Assembly: GCA_003194525.1 (NCBI GenBank)
Contig: NBIV01000064.1
Coordinates: forward strand, 248,001 to 312,000
Source of the DNA: Gracilariopsis chorda
Taxonomy: Eukaryota; Rhodophyta; Florideophyceae; Gracilariales; Gracilariaceae
Direction of reading: 5' to 3'
DNA: 64,000 nt
The translations under genes were made by a program, and so were the position numbers. The notes below the pieces were generated by a model that was not told where the DNA came from, ran no database searches, and worked only from the letters and a program-made list of their open reading frames with translations. This document shows, one piece after another, positions 30,038 through 43,002 of this stretch (position 1 is the first letter of the stretch; every line of letters starts with the position of its first letter).

Positions 30038-30810
30038 AGGGTTGACCTTTTGCAGACGTCGAGCTCTACTAATATCTCTTTGGATTCTACGAAGACTGGT
30101 TTTTTTTTCGCGCAGGTACGCGTTGCGTTGCGAGCGAGCAAATCTTGTGGAACTCGAGTGGCAGTGGTGAAAGTAGGCAAAGCGTTCAGAGACACCTTCT
30201 CTGGTAAGCCAACCTGCGCCTGTTCCGATCCCTGCTTATTTGCTTCAGCGCACAAGGGAGACCGCGCTATTTTCCGGCAAGCGACTAGAAGGGGTTAACT
30301 GGTGAAAGCTTATCGCGTCAGCTACTAGCCTCCCTTGGACGTCTCGTACGGATTGTAAAGCCCCTCGCTCTGAAGTGCGCAGAGCAGGATTGGTCGCAGA
30401 AAGCGCATCTCACCTGGAGAGAGTTACCAGGGACCAGAGGATTCGGACCTCTAGGGTAGCGGGGATAGTATCTCCTGCCAGTGCGCCCGTCTTAAGAAGT
30501 TTTATTTGTGTCCAGGCTCGTATCAGTACGTCCTGTGAGTATACTCCGGGCGTTGAGTACCCGAACTCTGCCTGTGATCGCGTACGAGACGCGTCTCGAC
30601 AAGCGTAGTAGACTTGGTTACACAGTCTCCGCTGACGTTTTCGCTGTTGAGTGTTTGAGATTCCTTTCCGCTCCAGTTTTTCTGGTGCTTTGTGTAACAG
30701 AAGCCTTGACATCCCTCTTTCGGCTTCAATACATTGCGTGGATATCACTACATTTGGCATCTACATAGTTGCTTTTGTTGCTTTTCTTTGGTTCTAGTCC
30801 CGTAGGAACC
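30038..30810 (+). other. A4 leader with structured element at 30413-30489
   Basis: Untranslated leader between the primer site and gag, nearly identical to the A3 leader (55852-56623). Three successive hairpins: CCTGG/CCAGG (30413-30431), AGAGG/CCTCT with loop ATTCGGA (30436-30452) and GGGGAT/ATCTCC (30461-30475), then the conserved AGTGCGCCCG at 30480-30489. Confidence 0.65.
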
Positions 30811-31871
30811 ATGTCCGACTCCGAAGTTGAAACGGAATCCACATCTGGAATGAAAATTCCTCGTTTCCATGGTAGGCGTGGTGATGATTATATGCTGTAG
30901 CGTCACCGTCTCCGTGCTGCATGCCGTATTAATGGTGTCTGGAATGTCGCGAATCCCTCTGGGGTTCAATCTACCACAGATATTTCAACTCAAGACACAA
31001 CTACCGCAGGTAGTGGCACTGAAATAGCAACTCCCCGTATCATTGCGAAACGTGAAAAGGCTTGTGGTATCATCATCTGTGCTCTTTGTGATGCTCCATT
31101 ACGCGTAGTCATGGACGTGGATGATGATCCTGCACGTATGTTGCAACTCTAGGATGGACGTTATGCCTCCAATAGGACTGTATCTAGAATTGCAGGGCAG
31201 AAACGATTGTTCCGAATGTCGTACAGCGGTGAGAACATGTCCAGCTATGTGGATCAATACACGGCATTGTTCGCTCACTTAGACCGTATGGGCAAGGATG
31301 CTGCTATACCGGAGTCTCACAAGGCACCTATGCTTCTGGCCTCTATTGACCCCAACTGCTCTCTGGAGTCAACCGCAGCAGCACTTAGCACCAAGGAGAT
31401 CTCCGAACTGACATGGGACTATGTGGCGACAACCCTGATTGATGAATATAATGCTCGTCAAATGGGTTCAGGTAGTTCCGGTAGAGGTCTTAATCGCAAA
31501 AAGAACAGGAACAAGGGTGGTGGCCGTATAAGTGGACACAGCAGATCATCGATTGGTAATGAAAATGATGGTAACGCGTCAGATTCGACCACTGTTAACG
31601 ACCCCACTGTTCGTGCGTATGCTGCTGGAAGCAGAAACGGGTACCACTGCACCTTCTGCGACCGTGATGGACATACTCAAGACCGATGTCACGTGAATCC
31701 GGACAATCCTGACAACCATCTCCCACAAGCAATCTTGAACCAGCTGAGGGTGAACGCAGTTGAGAAGCCAAAGCATTCTGGGAAGTCATGCAGTAGAGCG
31801 TCCAAAGTTGAAATTGCTGGTGTTGCTAGTGAGAAGTCTTCAGTGGTACCGCCAGCTATTAGTCACATCGA
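30811..31871 (+). pseudogene. A4 gag, A/B chimera, truncated
   Basis: Starts MSDSEVETESTSGMKIPRF like family A. In-frame TAG codons interrupt it at 30897 (TGG to TAG) and about 31150. From about 31320 the sequence switches to family B, as the wording NCSLESTAAAL, YNARQMGSGSSGRG and RNGYHCTFCDRDGHTQDRC shows when compared with 53373-54420. It ends within the pre-protease segment at AISHID, exactly where the TG terminus of a reverse LTR-A begins. Confidence 0.8.
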
Positions 31872-32603
31872 TGTTGCAACGCACGCAGGTTATGAAAACA
31901 AAAGGGGAGAAACAACGGGAGGAAGAAGAGACCAGAAAATAAAACAAGGAAGGTTGTCGGCCTTAGTCGACCGGTTTACTAGACAGCAGGCAAGCCAATC
32001 TACATATACCCTACCGCACACACTTCACCGTCGTTGCACCAAGCGACGGCGGTGGTTGCACCATTACACTACACGTTATTCGTGTGTGCAGGTGTACACG
32101 AAAAGCGCGCACAATCTAGAGGGTCAGAATTTCAAATAACTAAATCAATCAACGCCGCAAATCCATTGCCAGTCCCTTGATCTGGAACCAGCTCTAAAAA
32201 ATCAACAATTTTCATCCTGGCACTCCAACCCCTCCGCGCAGCCCGCAAACGCACATTGTCCCAAATCACCCAATACAGCTCCCATTCGCATCTTCGGCAT
32301 TGCAGCACAACCATCTACTGCGCGCACACTTGGACCAACCACATTGCTCCACTTGTGCATATCCGCAATCCAGTACCATACACTCCATAACACTTGTACG
32401 GTAGACAATGCATATAGCATTTTGCAGTAGCCAATCACATTGCCATTTCACGTTGGGTTTGAGCAGAGGCGCATATGCGCTTTTGGAGCGAGGGGCTCCA
32501 AAAGTGCCCATCGTCCCCTGAAGGTTTGGTTTTGGACCAAGCTGACAACTTCTGTGGGGGTTGGCCAGGCACTCGACCACTTGTAGAGTTCAACACTTCA
32601 ACA
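31872..32603 (-). repeat. LTR-A, 3' LTR of A5
   Basis: 732 bp in reverse orientation, complete from TGTTGAAGTG to its CA-type end. It contains GCGCATATGCGC at 32469-32480 and the distal hairpin near 32026-32054, here with two mismatches. The pol stop TGA lies inside its first six bases. Confidence 0.9.
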
Positions 32604-35600
32604 CTCCTCCTCGAGTTCCTGTCCAAGACCAAGCCGTTTGAGAATTGCATTAACACTCATACGTCCCAATGGCTTGGTGAGTAAATCGGCATCATTCAGC
32701 TCACTTGGGACGTATTGAACACTAATCACATTGTCTCTTATGAGATCTCGGATAAAGTGAACCTTTACATCAATGTGCTTAGCACGACTAGAAGGACACC
32801 TTTCACCACCAGCCCACTCCAATGCGCACTGGTTGTCAGAGTGTAGAAGGACCAAAGGTTTCATGTCGAAGCCACATTCCCGTAGCACACGAGCAACCCA
32901 TACCACTTCCTGTGCAGCCAAAGTCAGAGCATACTACTCCGCCTCGCCAGTTGATAGCGCAACTGACGCTTGTTTTCGACCACCATACCAGCAGGTTGCG
33001 GACCCAAGTTTAACGATATACCCGGACATCCACTTCCGACTCGTAGTATCTACAGCGTAGTCAGAGTCCACAAAACCATGCAGATCTAGCGATCCAGGCC
33101 TGTAGCATAGCCCATGCTGTCGCGTTCCACACAGGTACCTGAGCACACGCTTCACAGCTTTGGGACACCAAGCGGTAGGAGCACTCTGAAAACGAGCCAG
33201 GATGAGAACTGGTGCAAGTATATCCAACCTAGTACGTAGTGCCAAGTACAGCAGAGACCCGATCATCTGCTGGTACAACTGCACATCCATTGTTGATTTG
33301 TCCTCCTCCATTGCTAGAGATGTGAAGAAGCACTCCACCATAGGGCTAGGTACAGGCTTAGCGTTCTGGAGACCAAATCGTCGAAGTATACTTCCAATAT
33401 ACAGCGAATGTCCCAGCTTGACACCAAGGAGTTGTCCGGCTGTACCTATCTTCCATGACAGCTCCACGCCAAGGTACAGAGTGATTCGGTTCTCAATGCG
33501 GAGGTCATAGAGTGTTTTGAGCTCTTCCAAAACCGTAGTCCGTTGCTCCAGCGTTGGCGTGAACACCAGAATGTCGTCCACGTATACGAGTATGTAGGCA
33601 TACATGCCATCTCCAACCTTTCACTTCAATACGCACGGTGCGCTGGGTAGTTCCTCAAAACCCAACCTCTTCATGTCTGCTTTGAACTTGGTGTGCCATG
33701 CTAGATGAGCCTGTTTCAAACCGTACATAGCCTTGAGTAACTTATAGCACTTTGTGGTCAGACCGGGAACACCACGCGGCGACATCACCCACACGTCTTC
33801 TTTAAGCTCACCGTTCAGAAATGCAGTCTTAACATCTACTTGAGCCACATACATCTGAAGACAAAGTGCGACGTACAGGAACATGCGGACCAGGCTAAAT
33901 GGCACTACTGGCGCATATGTCTCTATGTAGTTCTGCCCGTATGTCTGGTGATTGCCACCAGCCACAACCCTAGCCTTGAATCTATCAACCGATCCTTTGG
34001 CATCGCGCTTTACGTTTAAAATGACATGAGTAGGAAGAGACTGAGAGGCAGGTGATTCATCCTTCTCCCAAGTGTTCTTCTCCTCCAGAGATGTCATTTC
34101 TTCATCAATGGCATTCTTCCAAAGGCTCTGCTCAAGTGGTGTGGCAGACAGTGCTTCTCCCAGAGTAGGTTCATCACTGGTATTAATATGCATTTGTGAC
34201 GTTGCACTACCGGCCATGTACCACCACTTAGCTGGTGCACGTCGTGTACGGCGAGGATAGCGTGGTTCTGGTTCAGATTCCGGTAAGACATCAGTGTCCG
34301 AAGTACGTTGACTAGCACTTGGGACATGCTCACCACAATTGTCTGGGTCCGAATCGTCACCGGAAGTATGCTCGCTATCATCTGGATGATCGGTACCGCT
34401 TTCAATGCTCTGTGCCGTTGGTATAGGAGTGGATTCAATATGTTCCTTATCACTCTCAATGTCGAATGGGGTGTCCTCAGAAACCATAATACCACTCTCA
34501 GTATCGATTTCAGAGTGATCTGTGCATTCATAAGTATCATCTGATGCACCTTCATCACTCATAACATGTTCTAGAAATGGTGCCCCAGGGAACTTGGACT
34601 CGTCAAATGTCACATGCCGAGACTTTACAATGCGTGGAATCTCATCACTATCATGGACTAAAACATCATACACACCATGCTCAAGAGTCTGCAAGCACAC
34701 TCCCTCAAGTGCACCAGACTCGAACTTGGTATCCGGTTTCATCTTAAGCACGAACGCAGCACACCCAAACACTTTGACATGCTTCAGAGATGGTTTTGAA
34801 CCAGTCATCAAAAGGTAAGGGCTGCTTCCAGTTGCTGAGTGATAAACCCTATTGCGAACATGTATGACGTGCTTTAATGCGTATGGCCACAAGCACTCTG
34901 GGAGACTTGCCTGTATGAGCAAAGCTCGAGCGGCTTCCTCCATATTACGATTGATGCGCTCGGCTATTGCATTGTGGTCCGGAGTATACGGAGGAGAGAA
35001 AGAAGTGTCTTGAAGGTTGTTGGTAGGGTTCAGCTGCAACGCAATACACTCTTCGGCATAATCCGAGTGCACTTTCGCAATGGCCAGTCCTCCAAGCTGC
35101 TGGAACTTGTGATCAACTGCATCGAATACAACAGCGATTTCACTTTTATTGGTCATGAAACCTAAGAGAGCATACCTTGAATGCTCGTCAAGAAAGGTAG
35201 AGGCATATTGAAACCTTTGTTGGAATGACGGTACAAGGGGTGCTAGTATGTCGGAGTGTACCACCTCACCTACGGCTGATGCTCGGTCATATTTGCCAGG
35301 GAACGGAAGTTTATGCGCCTTACCAAGCATACACGGGCGGCATATCTCCTCCATTCCCGACATCTTCGGCACCCCTTCGGCATGTTTGTAAACTGACTGG
35401 AGGTCGTGCGCATTGACGTGGGCAAGTCGCCGATGCCATAGATTAGCAATACTGGACTCCGATGTCTTCATGCAATGATCTCCACTAGTTGGTGAAGAGG
35501 GTGGGGTTGGGTTGGTACCTTGCACTATCGGATCGGGTAAGGTGTACAACCCCGAGCGTCGATCGCGATGGCCACTGCCGACTACAAACCCATTGTCCAA

Positions 35601-36188
35601 GGTGAGACGAACTTCACTTGAGCGAAAGAAAGATTCAATGCCCTTGTCCGCCAAGCATCCTATGGACACCAAATTGTATTCCAGTTCTGAAACGAACAGG
35701 ACATCAGTCAATCGTAGGTTTGCGTACTGAAATGGCAATACTATGTCACCCCGCTGCGTTGCACATAGTTCAGTATTGTCGGCAAGCATGATGGTTCGAG
35801 TTTCTACGTTGTGCAAAGACTTGGGAATAAACGCAGACACCGAATGGAAAAAGTGTGATGTAGCACCACTATCGGCATAGGTGTCCATATCACAACTGTC
35901 AGGAAGTACGATGGAAGACTTTTCCAGTGCCATATTACATACCTCAATCTTTGATGAACTACCAGCCGGTTTATTGCAAAACTTGGACGCCCCAGATTTG
36001 CTCTTCGATTTGATGTTAAGCTTGTCCAGGATGCTTTTGGGTAAGTGATTATCTGGGTTATCGGGATTGACATGGCATCTGTCCTTTGTGTGACCATCAC
36101 TATCACAGAATTCACAGTGATAAGTCCGGTTACTGGACACCACGTATGCTCTACCAGTTGTACTTGGCCGATCATCAGAGTCACTTCC
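32598..36188 (-). pseudogene. Copia element A5 gag-pol, near-intact but 5' truncated
   Basis: One reading frame leftward from 36188 to 32598, broken only by two nonsense codons: TGA at 33621-33623 (CGA to TGA, before the RT YVDD box) and TAG at 32934-32936 (in RNase H). Zinc knuckle CEFCDSDGHTKDRC, protease DTYADSGATSHFF, integrase CRPCMLGKAHK with HSDIL, HSDYAEE and AERINR, RT VYVDDILVF and RNase H VDSDYA are all present. The gag N-terminus and the 5' LTR are missing because C1's LTR starts at 36189. Confidence 0.88.
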
Positions 36189-36967
36189 TGTCGGCCGTAG
36201 TACCTGTGCTCTCACTGAAAACCAAATGTTCCGGGGAGCATGGGCTGTTTTAGAGGGTAGCTCTGCAAAAGCGCATATGCGCGTGTGCGCGAACCCAACG
36301 TGAACCTGGCTTCTGATTGGCTACTGCAAATGTACATATGCAACGTGCTGCGTACAAGTGGTATGGCATAACTGGATCGGTTGGACACACCCACGTGTCC
36401 AGCTACTACAGTGGTCACAGTGTACGTTGTGTGCAGGGGATACTGGTGAAGTGGTTGACAGCTGGTACAAGTGGTACAGCAGTGGTTGGTACGATGGTAA
36501 GGTGCGCATGCACTGTCAACAGGTTTACACATGCACGGGTATATTGATGAGGTGGGTGTTGTGTGCATTGCCACATGATGACACGGCACTAACACCACAG
36601 GTTACGTGCCGACTTACCGTGACGTGTTGACTTACCGTGATGTGTTGGCATGTGCTGGCGTGTGTTGGAGTCGTGAATTTGTGCCTTGTCATGGTCATGT
36701 GTATGCACGTAACTATTACGGAACGTTGGTGCGTTGGTGTGCGTTGATGTAATGAGGTTGTGCTGAGCTGGCTGTGTCATGTTAGATGATGATTAGTAGT
36801 ATTGAGTGTCCCTGCTCAGTGGTTTAGGTTTTACTTGTAGTTGGTGGTCCCGCGCAATTCGAGTTTAGAGTGGTATATAAGATGTGTCTGAAGGACCTCC
36901 AAGTAAATCCAAGCTAGAGCTGGCGAACTTCCCTTCCATCCCCTCAACTTCCTTTCAACTTTCAACA
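36189..36967 (+). repeat. C1 5' LTR (LTR-C)
   Basis: 779 bp. Its start has diverged to TGTCGGCCGTAG from TGTTGGCAGTAG. It contains GCGCATATGCGC at 36271-36282, TGATTGGCTACTGCAAA, and the promoter TATATAAG at 36874-36881. It also has a tandem pair of GACTTACCGTGAYGTGTTG-type units near 36608-36650. Confidence 0.9.
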
Positions 36968-36981
36968 GGTTATAGGCCCAG
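36968..36981 (+). other. C1 primer-binding site (half tRNA-iMet)
   Basis: GGTTATAGGCCCAG, one mismatch to the complement of the initiator tRNA anticodon arm. It directly follows the LTR. Confidence 0.75.
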
Positions 36982-38180
36982 CCCCGCTGACCGCTGCCGC
37001 TATCCCTTTCCGTATCGTTCGTCTGTCGCCGCTCTCCCTCAACGCCGTTCATCTGTTTCGCTGTTGTTGCCTCTTTCGTCGTTGTGTCGGGTGTCTTGAT
37101 CCCATTGTTGGTCGGTGTTGGTCATTCTCCTTTGGTTTGCGTTCCTCCCTGAGGGCGTTGGGGTGGTAGTGGTTCGACGTTTACTTCCTATCGTTGTTGA
37201 GTTGGGCCTCCGTTGTTGCCCGTGTTGTCGATCGCTATCTACTATGTGTGTGACACTCCCTCTATCTTGTGTTTTGGGACCCCCGAGTCGTTTGTCGGGT
37301 CGTATCCGTGAGGTTGAGTCGGTCTAGTTTTGAGGTCTGGGCTTCGTGATCGTGTGCTAAGCAGTTGTTTGTTTTTCGTGTTTCTTAATCATCATCTGGT
37401 GTCAACTGCGACGAGCGGTTGATCCGGGTTACTTTGGGTGATTCCAGGTATCCGGGGCCGTGAGCCTGGCGGCTTGAACCAAAGCCGGTGTACTGTCGAG
37501 CGGCTTCCCACCGGTCCATTTGGACAGATAACGGTGACGGTCGTTAAGACCTGGTAAGTTCAGCGGGTGCATCTGTGGACGGGGTGCGTACTGCGCTGGT
37601 GCGGGTGATTGAATTATTTGTTTTGATCCTGACTGCGTGTCGGGATTCTTGGGCTGTTGCGAAGGTATTCCATAACGAGCTTTTGATCCGTGCATCTGAC
37701 CCTTGGGCGTTTGTGCGGGGAGGCGACGTGGCGTAGGCTGACCTCCTTCTTAGGATCAGGCCGCGTGTGACCTTAAGTGGTTGCGCGTTAGCAGCGTACT
37801 TTGGTTGCCATAGTAGCTTCAGTTTCGATGTCGCGCAAGTTCTTGCAAGAGGCCAGAGAGGGTTATACTTGGTGAAGGCATATCTTGGGTCATTAACCAT
37901 CCTCTGGAAGCCTCGTAGAGAGCGACGCATCTTCTCCTTAGACGTAGGAGAGGGAAGACAGAAGAAGACGTCTTGTACCCGGAGCATCTCCGGGGGCCAG
38001 GGGTCCGACACCCTAGGGTAGCGGAGGTAGTTTCTCCCGTCAGTGCGCCCGAATTTGAAGTTTTGTTGTTGTTGTTGTCGTTGTTCTTGTTGTTATTGTT
38101 GTCGTTGTTGCCATTTTTGTACTACTTAAGTGCCGTAGGTCTTTCATCGCACCTGTGCTGTTTGTTGACATCTACCAAGC
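36982..38180 (+). other. C1 leader
   Basis: 1.2 kb without a convincing gene. It contains the three-hairpin element at 37978-38051 (CCCGGA/TCCGGG, AGGG/CCCT, GGAG/CTCC, then AGTGCGCCCG) and a GTT-rich simple repeat at about 38058-38113 just before the gag ATG. Confidence 0.7.
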
Positions 38181-41100
38181 ATGGATTCATTCGGTGGCAT
38201 CAAGATTGAAAAGTTGGGCGAGAATAACTTCCATGTATGGAAGCAAAAGGTTGAGTTGCTGTTTGCACTCAAGGACCTCGATGACCATCTTGAATCAACC
38301 AGGCCTACGGACGATGACGAGTTGTCAGCATGGAAGCAGAAAGACGCCAAGGCCAGGGCTTTTATTGGTCTCAGCATCAGTGATGAGCATTTGGACCACG
38401 TGAGGGATACCAAGAATGCTGGGGAAATGTGGAAAGCCATTTGCGATGTGTTCCAGCGTATAACGCTGCTCAACCGAATCAATGCAAGACGTGCCTTATA
38501 CACAGCCAAGATGCGAGATGATGAGAAAATGTTACACTTCATCAATCGTGTTCCTCATCTTGCATCGGATCTGAAGAGCATGGACGTAGTGGTTGAGGAA
38601 GAAGACATCGCTATGGCAATCCTATGTGGGCTACCAGACCGTTTCGAACACCTTATTGTCGCTATTGGCACCACGATTGGTGATTGCAAACTAGATTTAG
38701 AGTTTGTGAAGAGTCGTTTGCTGCAAGAGGAACAGCAAATGAACGATCGTGCCAAGGAGGAGTCCGGAAGTGACACGGCTTTGGTCGGTGCGCAGTCACG
38801 AAAGAAGTCCATGGTGTGCTACTACTGTGGTAAGAAGGGGCATATCCAGAGAAACTGTTTCAAGAGAAAACGTGACGAAGCTAGCAAAGAGCAGAGTGCT
38901 GCCGCAAACCCAGCTGTGCAGACCGATCTCGGCAACGAGAAACGAGGATGTAACAGTGACTCTGACTTTTTTTGTCTCATTGCGACAGGTTCTGTGGAAG
39001 AAAGTATCAGTGACTGGATCATTGACTCTGGTGCCACCGCCCATATGACGTATGACGAGTCCATGTTTGACAGTTATAGCAAAAGAGAGTCTGCCGGTGT
39101 GAATATCGGCAATGACTCGAAGCTGGAGTCTCTTGGTCATGGCAGTGTCCACCTCGATCTCGCTGTTGAAGGGCGTAAGAGCAAGTGCCGGTTGGGTGAA
39201 GTAGTGCACGTACCGAATCTAAGGTATCATCTGCTGTCAGTATCTGCGATGTGTGACCTGGGTGCGCGAGTGGTGTTTGACAAAACCAAAGTATGTGTAT
39301 ACAAAGGCAACACCATGATCGCCCAGGGCCGTCGCATCAAAGGACTGTACTACCTATGTACCGCGATTGAAGTACCAGAAGACATGGACAACGCACTTGT
39401 GACTGACCTGTAACTATGGCATGCTCGAATGGCTCATGTGAATGTGGATGGTATCAAACATATGGCTCGTAACGGTGTTGTGTCAGGGCTGAATGTGGAC
39501 TTGAATCAATCGATGGATGTGTGTGACTCTTGTGTAGTGGGAAAATCTACACGTGCTCCAACTCCCAAGCAAGGGGGGGAAGGGCTTCGCACCCATTGGA
39601 CCTAGTGCATTCGGACATTTGTGGTCCAATCCAAGTAGGTTCCTTGGGAGGTTCACGCTACTTCGTCACATTCATCGATGATCACTCCCGTTTTTGCTTC
39701 TTGTACATGCTCAAGACCAAGGATGAGGTGTTCCACGTGTTCGTGAAGTGGCTCAAGATGGTTCAAAATCAGAGTGACCGACATGTAAAAACCATCACCG
39801 CACCTGAGTCTGTGCTACATGCGTTACGCACAGACAATGCTGGTGAATATGTGTCAAAGAAGTTTTCACAAGAGCTTGAACGTCACGGTATTGAACATCA
39901 GCGAACGGTGCCTTACAATCCACATCAGAATGGTCTGGCCGAACGGTTCAACCGAACACTCATGGACTTGGTGAGATCGATGCTGCATCACAAGAAACTG
40001 CCAAAGAGCTTCTGGGCTGAAGCATTGAACGTTGCGGTGTATGTGCGCAATCGAGTCACCTGCAAGGCCCTTCCGAGTGACGTGACACCGCTCGAGATGT
40101 GGAGTGGATATGAACCTGACTTGAGCAATCTGCGTGTGTTCGGTAGCCGGTGCTGGTACAAAGTGGTGGACCACAAGCTGAAGAAGCTGGAGCAACGTGC
40201 CGTGGAGGCGATCTTTATTGGGTACACATCTGGATCGAACGGTTATAAACTGTGGGATGCGCAAAAGAAGAAGGTGGTTGTGTCGAGAGATGTGAGGTTT
40301 GACGAATGTAGTAGTTCAGATCAAGGTACTGACCACGTTGATGAAGACGACTATGCTGAGATCGACATCTCGGACAAGCCGAAATCAAACATCACCTCCA
40401 CCTCTACTAAACCCACCGATGCTGCCCAAGTTGAACCAGCTGCACCAGATACTCCACCAGAAGAAGCTTCAGGCAGTGGCCACGATGAGCCCACAGCTGA
40501 GACAGAAGTTGAGCCAGACGTACCAGATCCTCCACCACTTCGGAGATCCACTCGTGAGCGTAGAGTGCCTACCTCGTGGTGGCGCGGCACTGCCCTACTC
40601 ACTGCCAGTGCTGACGTCCCATCCTCATACTCCGATGCGGTGTCACGTCCTGATTCAAAAGCGTGGACCAAGGCCATGAACAGTGAGTACGAGTCTCTGA
40701 TGGAGCATGACACATGGGAGTTAGTGCCAAGGCCAGCTGACAGCAACGTGATATCATCCAAGTGGGTATTTGTGCAAAAATATGAGGCTGGCGACAACGA
40801 TGAACCGACAGTGAGGTACAAGGCTCGTGTGGTGGCTCAAGGGTTTCTGCAGATCGAAGGTGTAGACTTCTCCGAGATGTATGCACCAGTGGTCAAATCC
40901 ACATCCATTAGAATGATTCTGTCCATTGTAGCAGTGCAGGACTATCATCTGCACCAGATGGATGTGAAGACTGCATTCTCGAATGGCGACCTGGAAGAGA
41001 CTGTGTACATGGAGCAGCCGGACGGATTCATCAAACCTGGGAACGAGGACTTGGTATGCCTTCTCAAGAAAGCCATCTATGGGCTACGACAGGCATCAAG

Positions 41101-42205
41101 GCAGTGGTTTGCAAAGATGTACTTGTTCCTCGTTGGTTGGATGGGTCTGAAGCCAAACGTCGCAGACGAGTGCGTCTACACCGGAGAGGTACTGGGAGCG
41201 CTTGTGATCATTGCTCTTTATGTGGACGACTTGCTCATTGCGAGTCCAAGTATGGAGACAATGAATCGCGTAAAGCGTGAACTGTCAAAACGTTTTCAGA
41301 TGAAGGATCTCAGTGAAGCGCGCATGGTATTTGGGTTCGAGATCCATCGTGATCGATCCAAAAGACAGCTGTACCTGACACAGTCTGCATACACGCGTAA
41401 GGTCTTAGAACGTTTTGGCATGTTGCAGTGCAAACCAATGGACACTCCCATGGACTCCGGTGCTGACCTCACTAAGGTAGAAGAGCCTCTGACGAACATC
41501 CCGTATCGCCAGGTGATCGGTTGTCTGATGTATCTCTCTGTTGGCACTCGACCGGACATCTCGTTTGCAGTGTCCAAGCTAGCCAAGTATGTCGAGAAAC
41601 TTGGAGAGACTCATTGGAAAGCGGTCAAGCGTGTTCTGCGTTACCTCAATCGCACTCGCTCCCTCGGACTTACTTATGGCACCACGACTGATACTCAGCT
41701 GTATGGATACGTAGACTCTGACTGGGCAGGTGATACATCCAACCGCAAGTCCACCAGTGGGTATGTGTTCATGATGTGCGGTGCTCCTGTGTCTTGGAGC
41801 TCGCGCCAACAGGAAGTAGTTGCATTGTCTAGCGCTGAGGCTGAGTATGTGAGTCTGTGCAGTGGGACGAAGGAAGCGATCTGGCTGAGACGACTGTGGA
41901 GTGGCATTGGCAACGCAAGTGGACTACACGTGGATGAGTCAGTGACGCTAATGGTTGAGCCCACAACTGTGTACGTGGACAACCAAGGTTGCATCGACCT
42001 TGCTCGAAATGGAGTTGTGAACAAGCGTACTAAGCACATTGATATTCGCTTTCAATTCACCAGAGAGGCTCTACGCGACAAAGCCGTCCAGTTGCAGTAC
42101 TGTTCCACGGAAGACATGGTTGCCGATATGCTGACGAAAGCGCTTGGTCGAGTTAAGCTGGCAAGGTTCCGCGGTGACTGTGGCTTGCTCCCCTTAGACC
42201 TTTGA
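38181..42205 (+). pseudogene. C1 gag-pol with two lesions
   Basis: Same polyprotein as C2 with two disabling changes. TAA at 39411-39413 replaces the TCA Ser codon of C2, and one C is missing at about 39581 after the G run. Downstream, integrase, RT (YVDD) and RNase H are open in the shifted frame to 42205. Other differences from C2 are few, for example FQFTRE for FHFTRE near the end, so the lesions are recent. Confidence 0.9.
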
Positions 42206-42225
42206 AGTCAGTGACAGAGGGGAGG

Positions 42226-43002
42226 TGTTGGCAGTAGTACCTGTGCTCTCACTGAAAACCAAATGTTCCGGGGAGCATGGGCTGTTTTAGAGGGTACCTC
42301 TGCAAAAGCGCATATGCGCGTGTGCGCGAACCCAACGTGAAATTGGCTTCTGATTGGCTACTGCAAATGTACATATGCAACGTGCTGCGTACAAGTGGTA
42401 TGGCATAACTGGATCGGTTGGACACACCCACGTGTCCAGCTATTACAGTGGTCCCAGTGTACGTTGTGTGCAGGGGATGCTGGTGAAGTGGATTACAGCT
42501 GGTACAAGTGGTACAGCAGTGGTTGGTACAATGGTAAGGTGCGCATGCACTGTCAACAGGTTTACACATGCACGGGTATATTGATGACGTGGGTGTTGTG
42601 TGCATTGCCACATGATGACATGGCACTAACACCACATGTTACGTGCCGACTTACCGTGACGTGTTGACTTACCGTGATGTGTTGGCATGTGCTGGCGTGT
42701 GTTGGAGTCGTGAATTTGTGCCTTGTCATGGTCATGTATGCACGTAACTATTACGGAACGTTGGTGCGTTGGTGTGCGTTGATGTAATGAGGTTGTGCTG
42801 AGCTGGCTATGTCATGTTAGATGATGATTGGTAGTATTGAGTGTCCCTGCTTAGTGGTTTAGGTTTTACTTGTAGTTGGTGTTCCCGTGCAATTCGAGTT
42901 TAGAGTGGTATATAAGATGTGCCTGAAGGACCTCCAAGTAAATCCAAGCTAGAGCTGGCGAACTTCCCTTCCATCCCCTCAACTTCCCCACAACTTTCAA
43001 CA
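42226..43002 (+). repeat. C1 3' LTR (LTR-C)
   Basis: 777 bp, preceded by the purine tract AGAGGGGAGG and starting TGTTGGCAGTAG. The palindrome is at 42308-42319. The right end runs straight into forward A-type integrase at 43003. Confidence 0.9.

Larger units (their letters stand above)
36189..43002 (+). mobile_element. Copia element C1, full-length, no matching TSD
   Basis: Family-C element with both LTRs (36189-36967 and 42226-43002), nearly identical in coding sequence to C2. Flanks do not match: CTTCC on the left inside reverse A5 gag, ATGTG on the right inside a forward A-type integrase. That suggests recombination between two insertions rather than one simple integration. Confidence 0.88.

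Noticed and set aside
30436..30452. The middle leader hairpin resembles a tRNA T arm (5-bp stem, 7-nt loop with TTCGG or TTCAA).
   Set aside because: No acceptor, D or anticodon arms fit around it, and it is flanked by other hairpins, so I do not call a tRNA or tRNA-like gene.
30811..31871. Domesticated gag gene (A4 or A3).
   Set aside because: Both stop exactly at inserted LTRs and A4 has internal stops; nothing suggests host use.
42249..42635. A recurring 128-codon open frame, with 76- and 90-codon partners on the other strand, found in every LTR-C copy (also near 36212, 45107, 51151, 51958 and 57640).
   Set aside because: It recurs because the LTR recurs. It has no domain, overlaps the promoter, and lies antisense or sense by chance; conservation equals that of the whole LTR.
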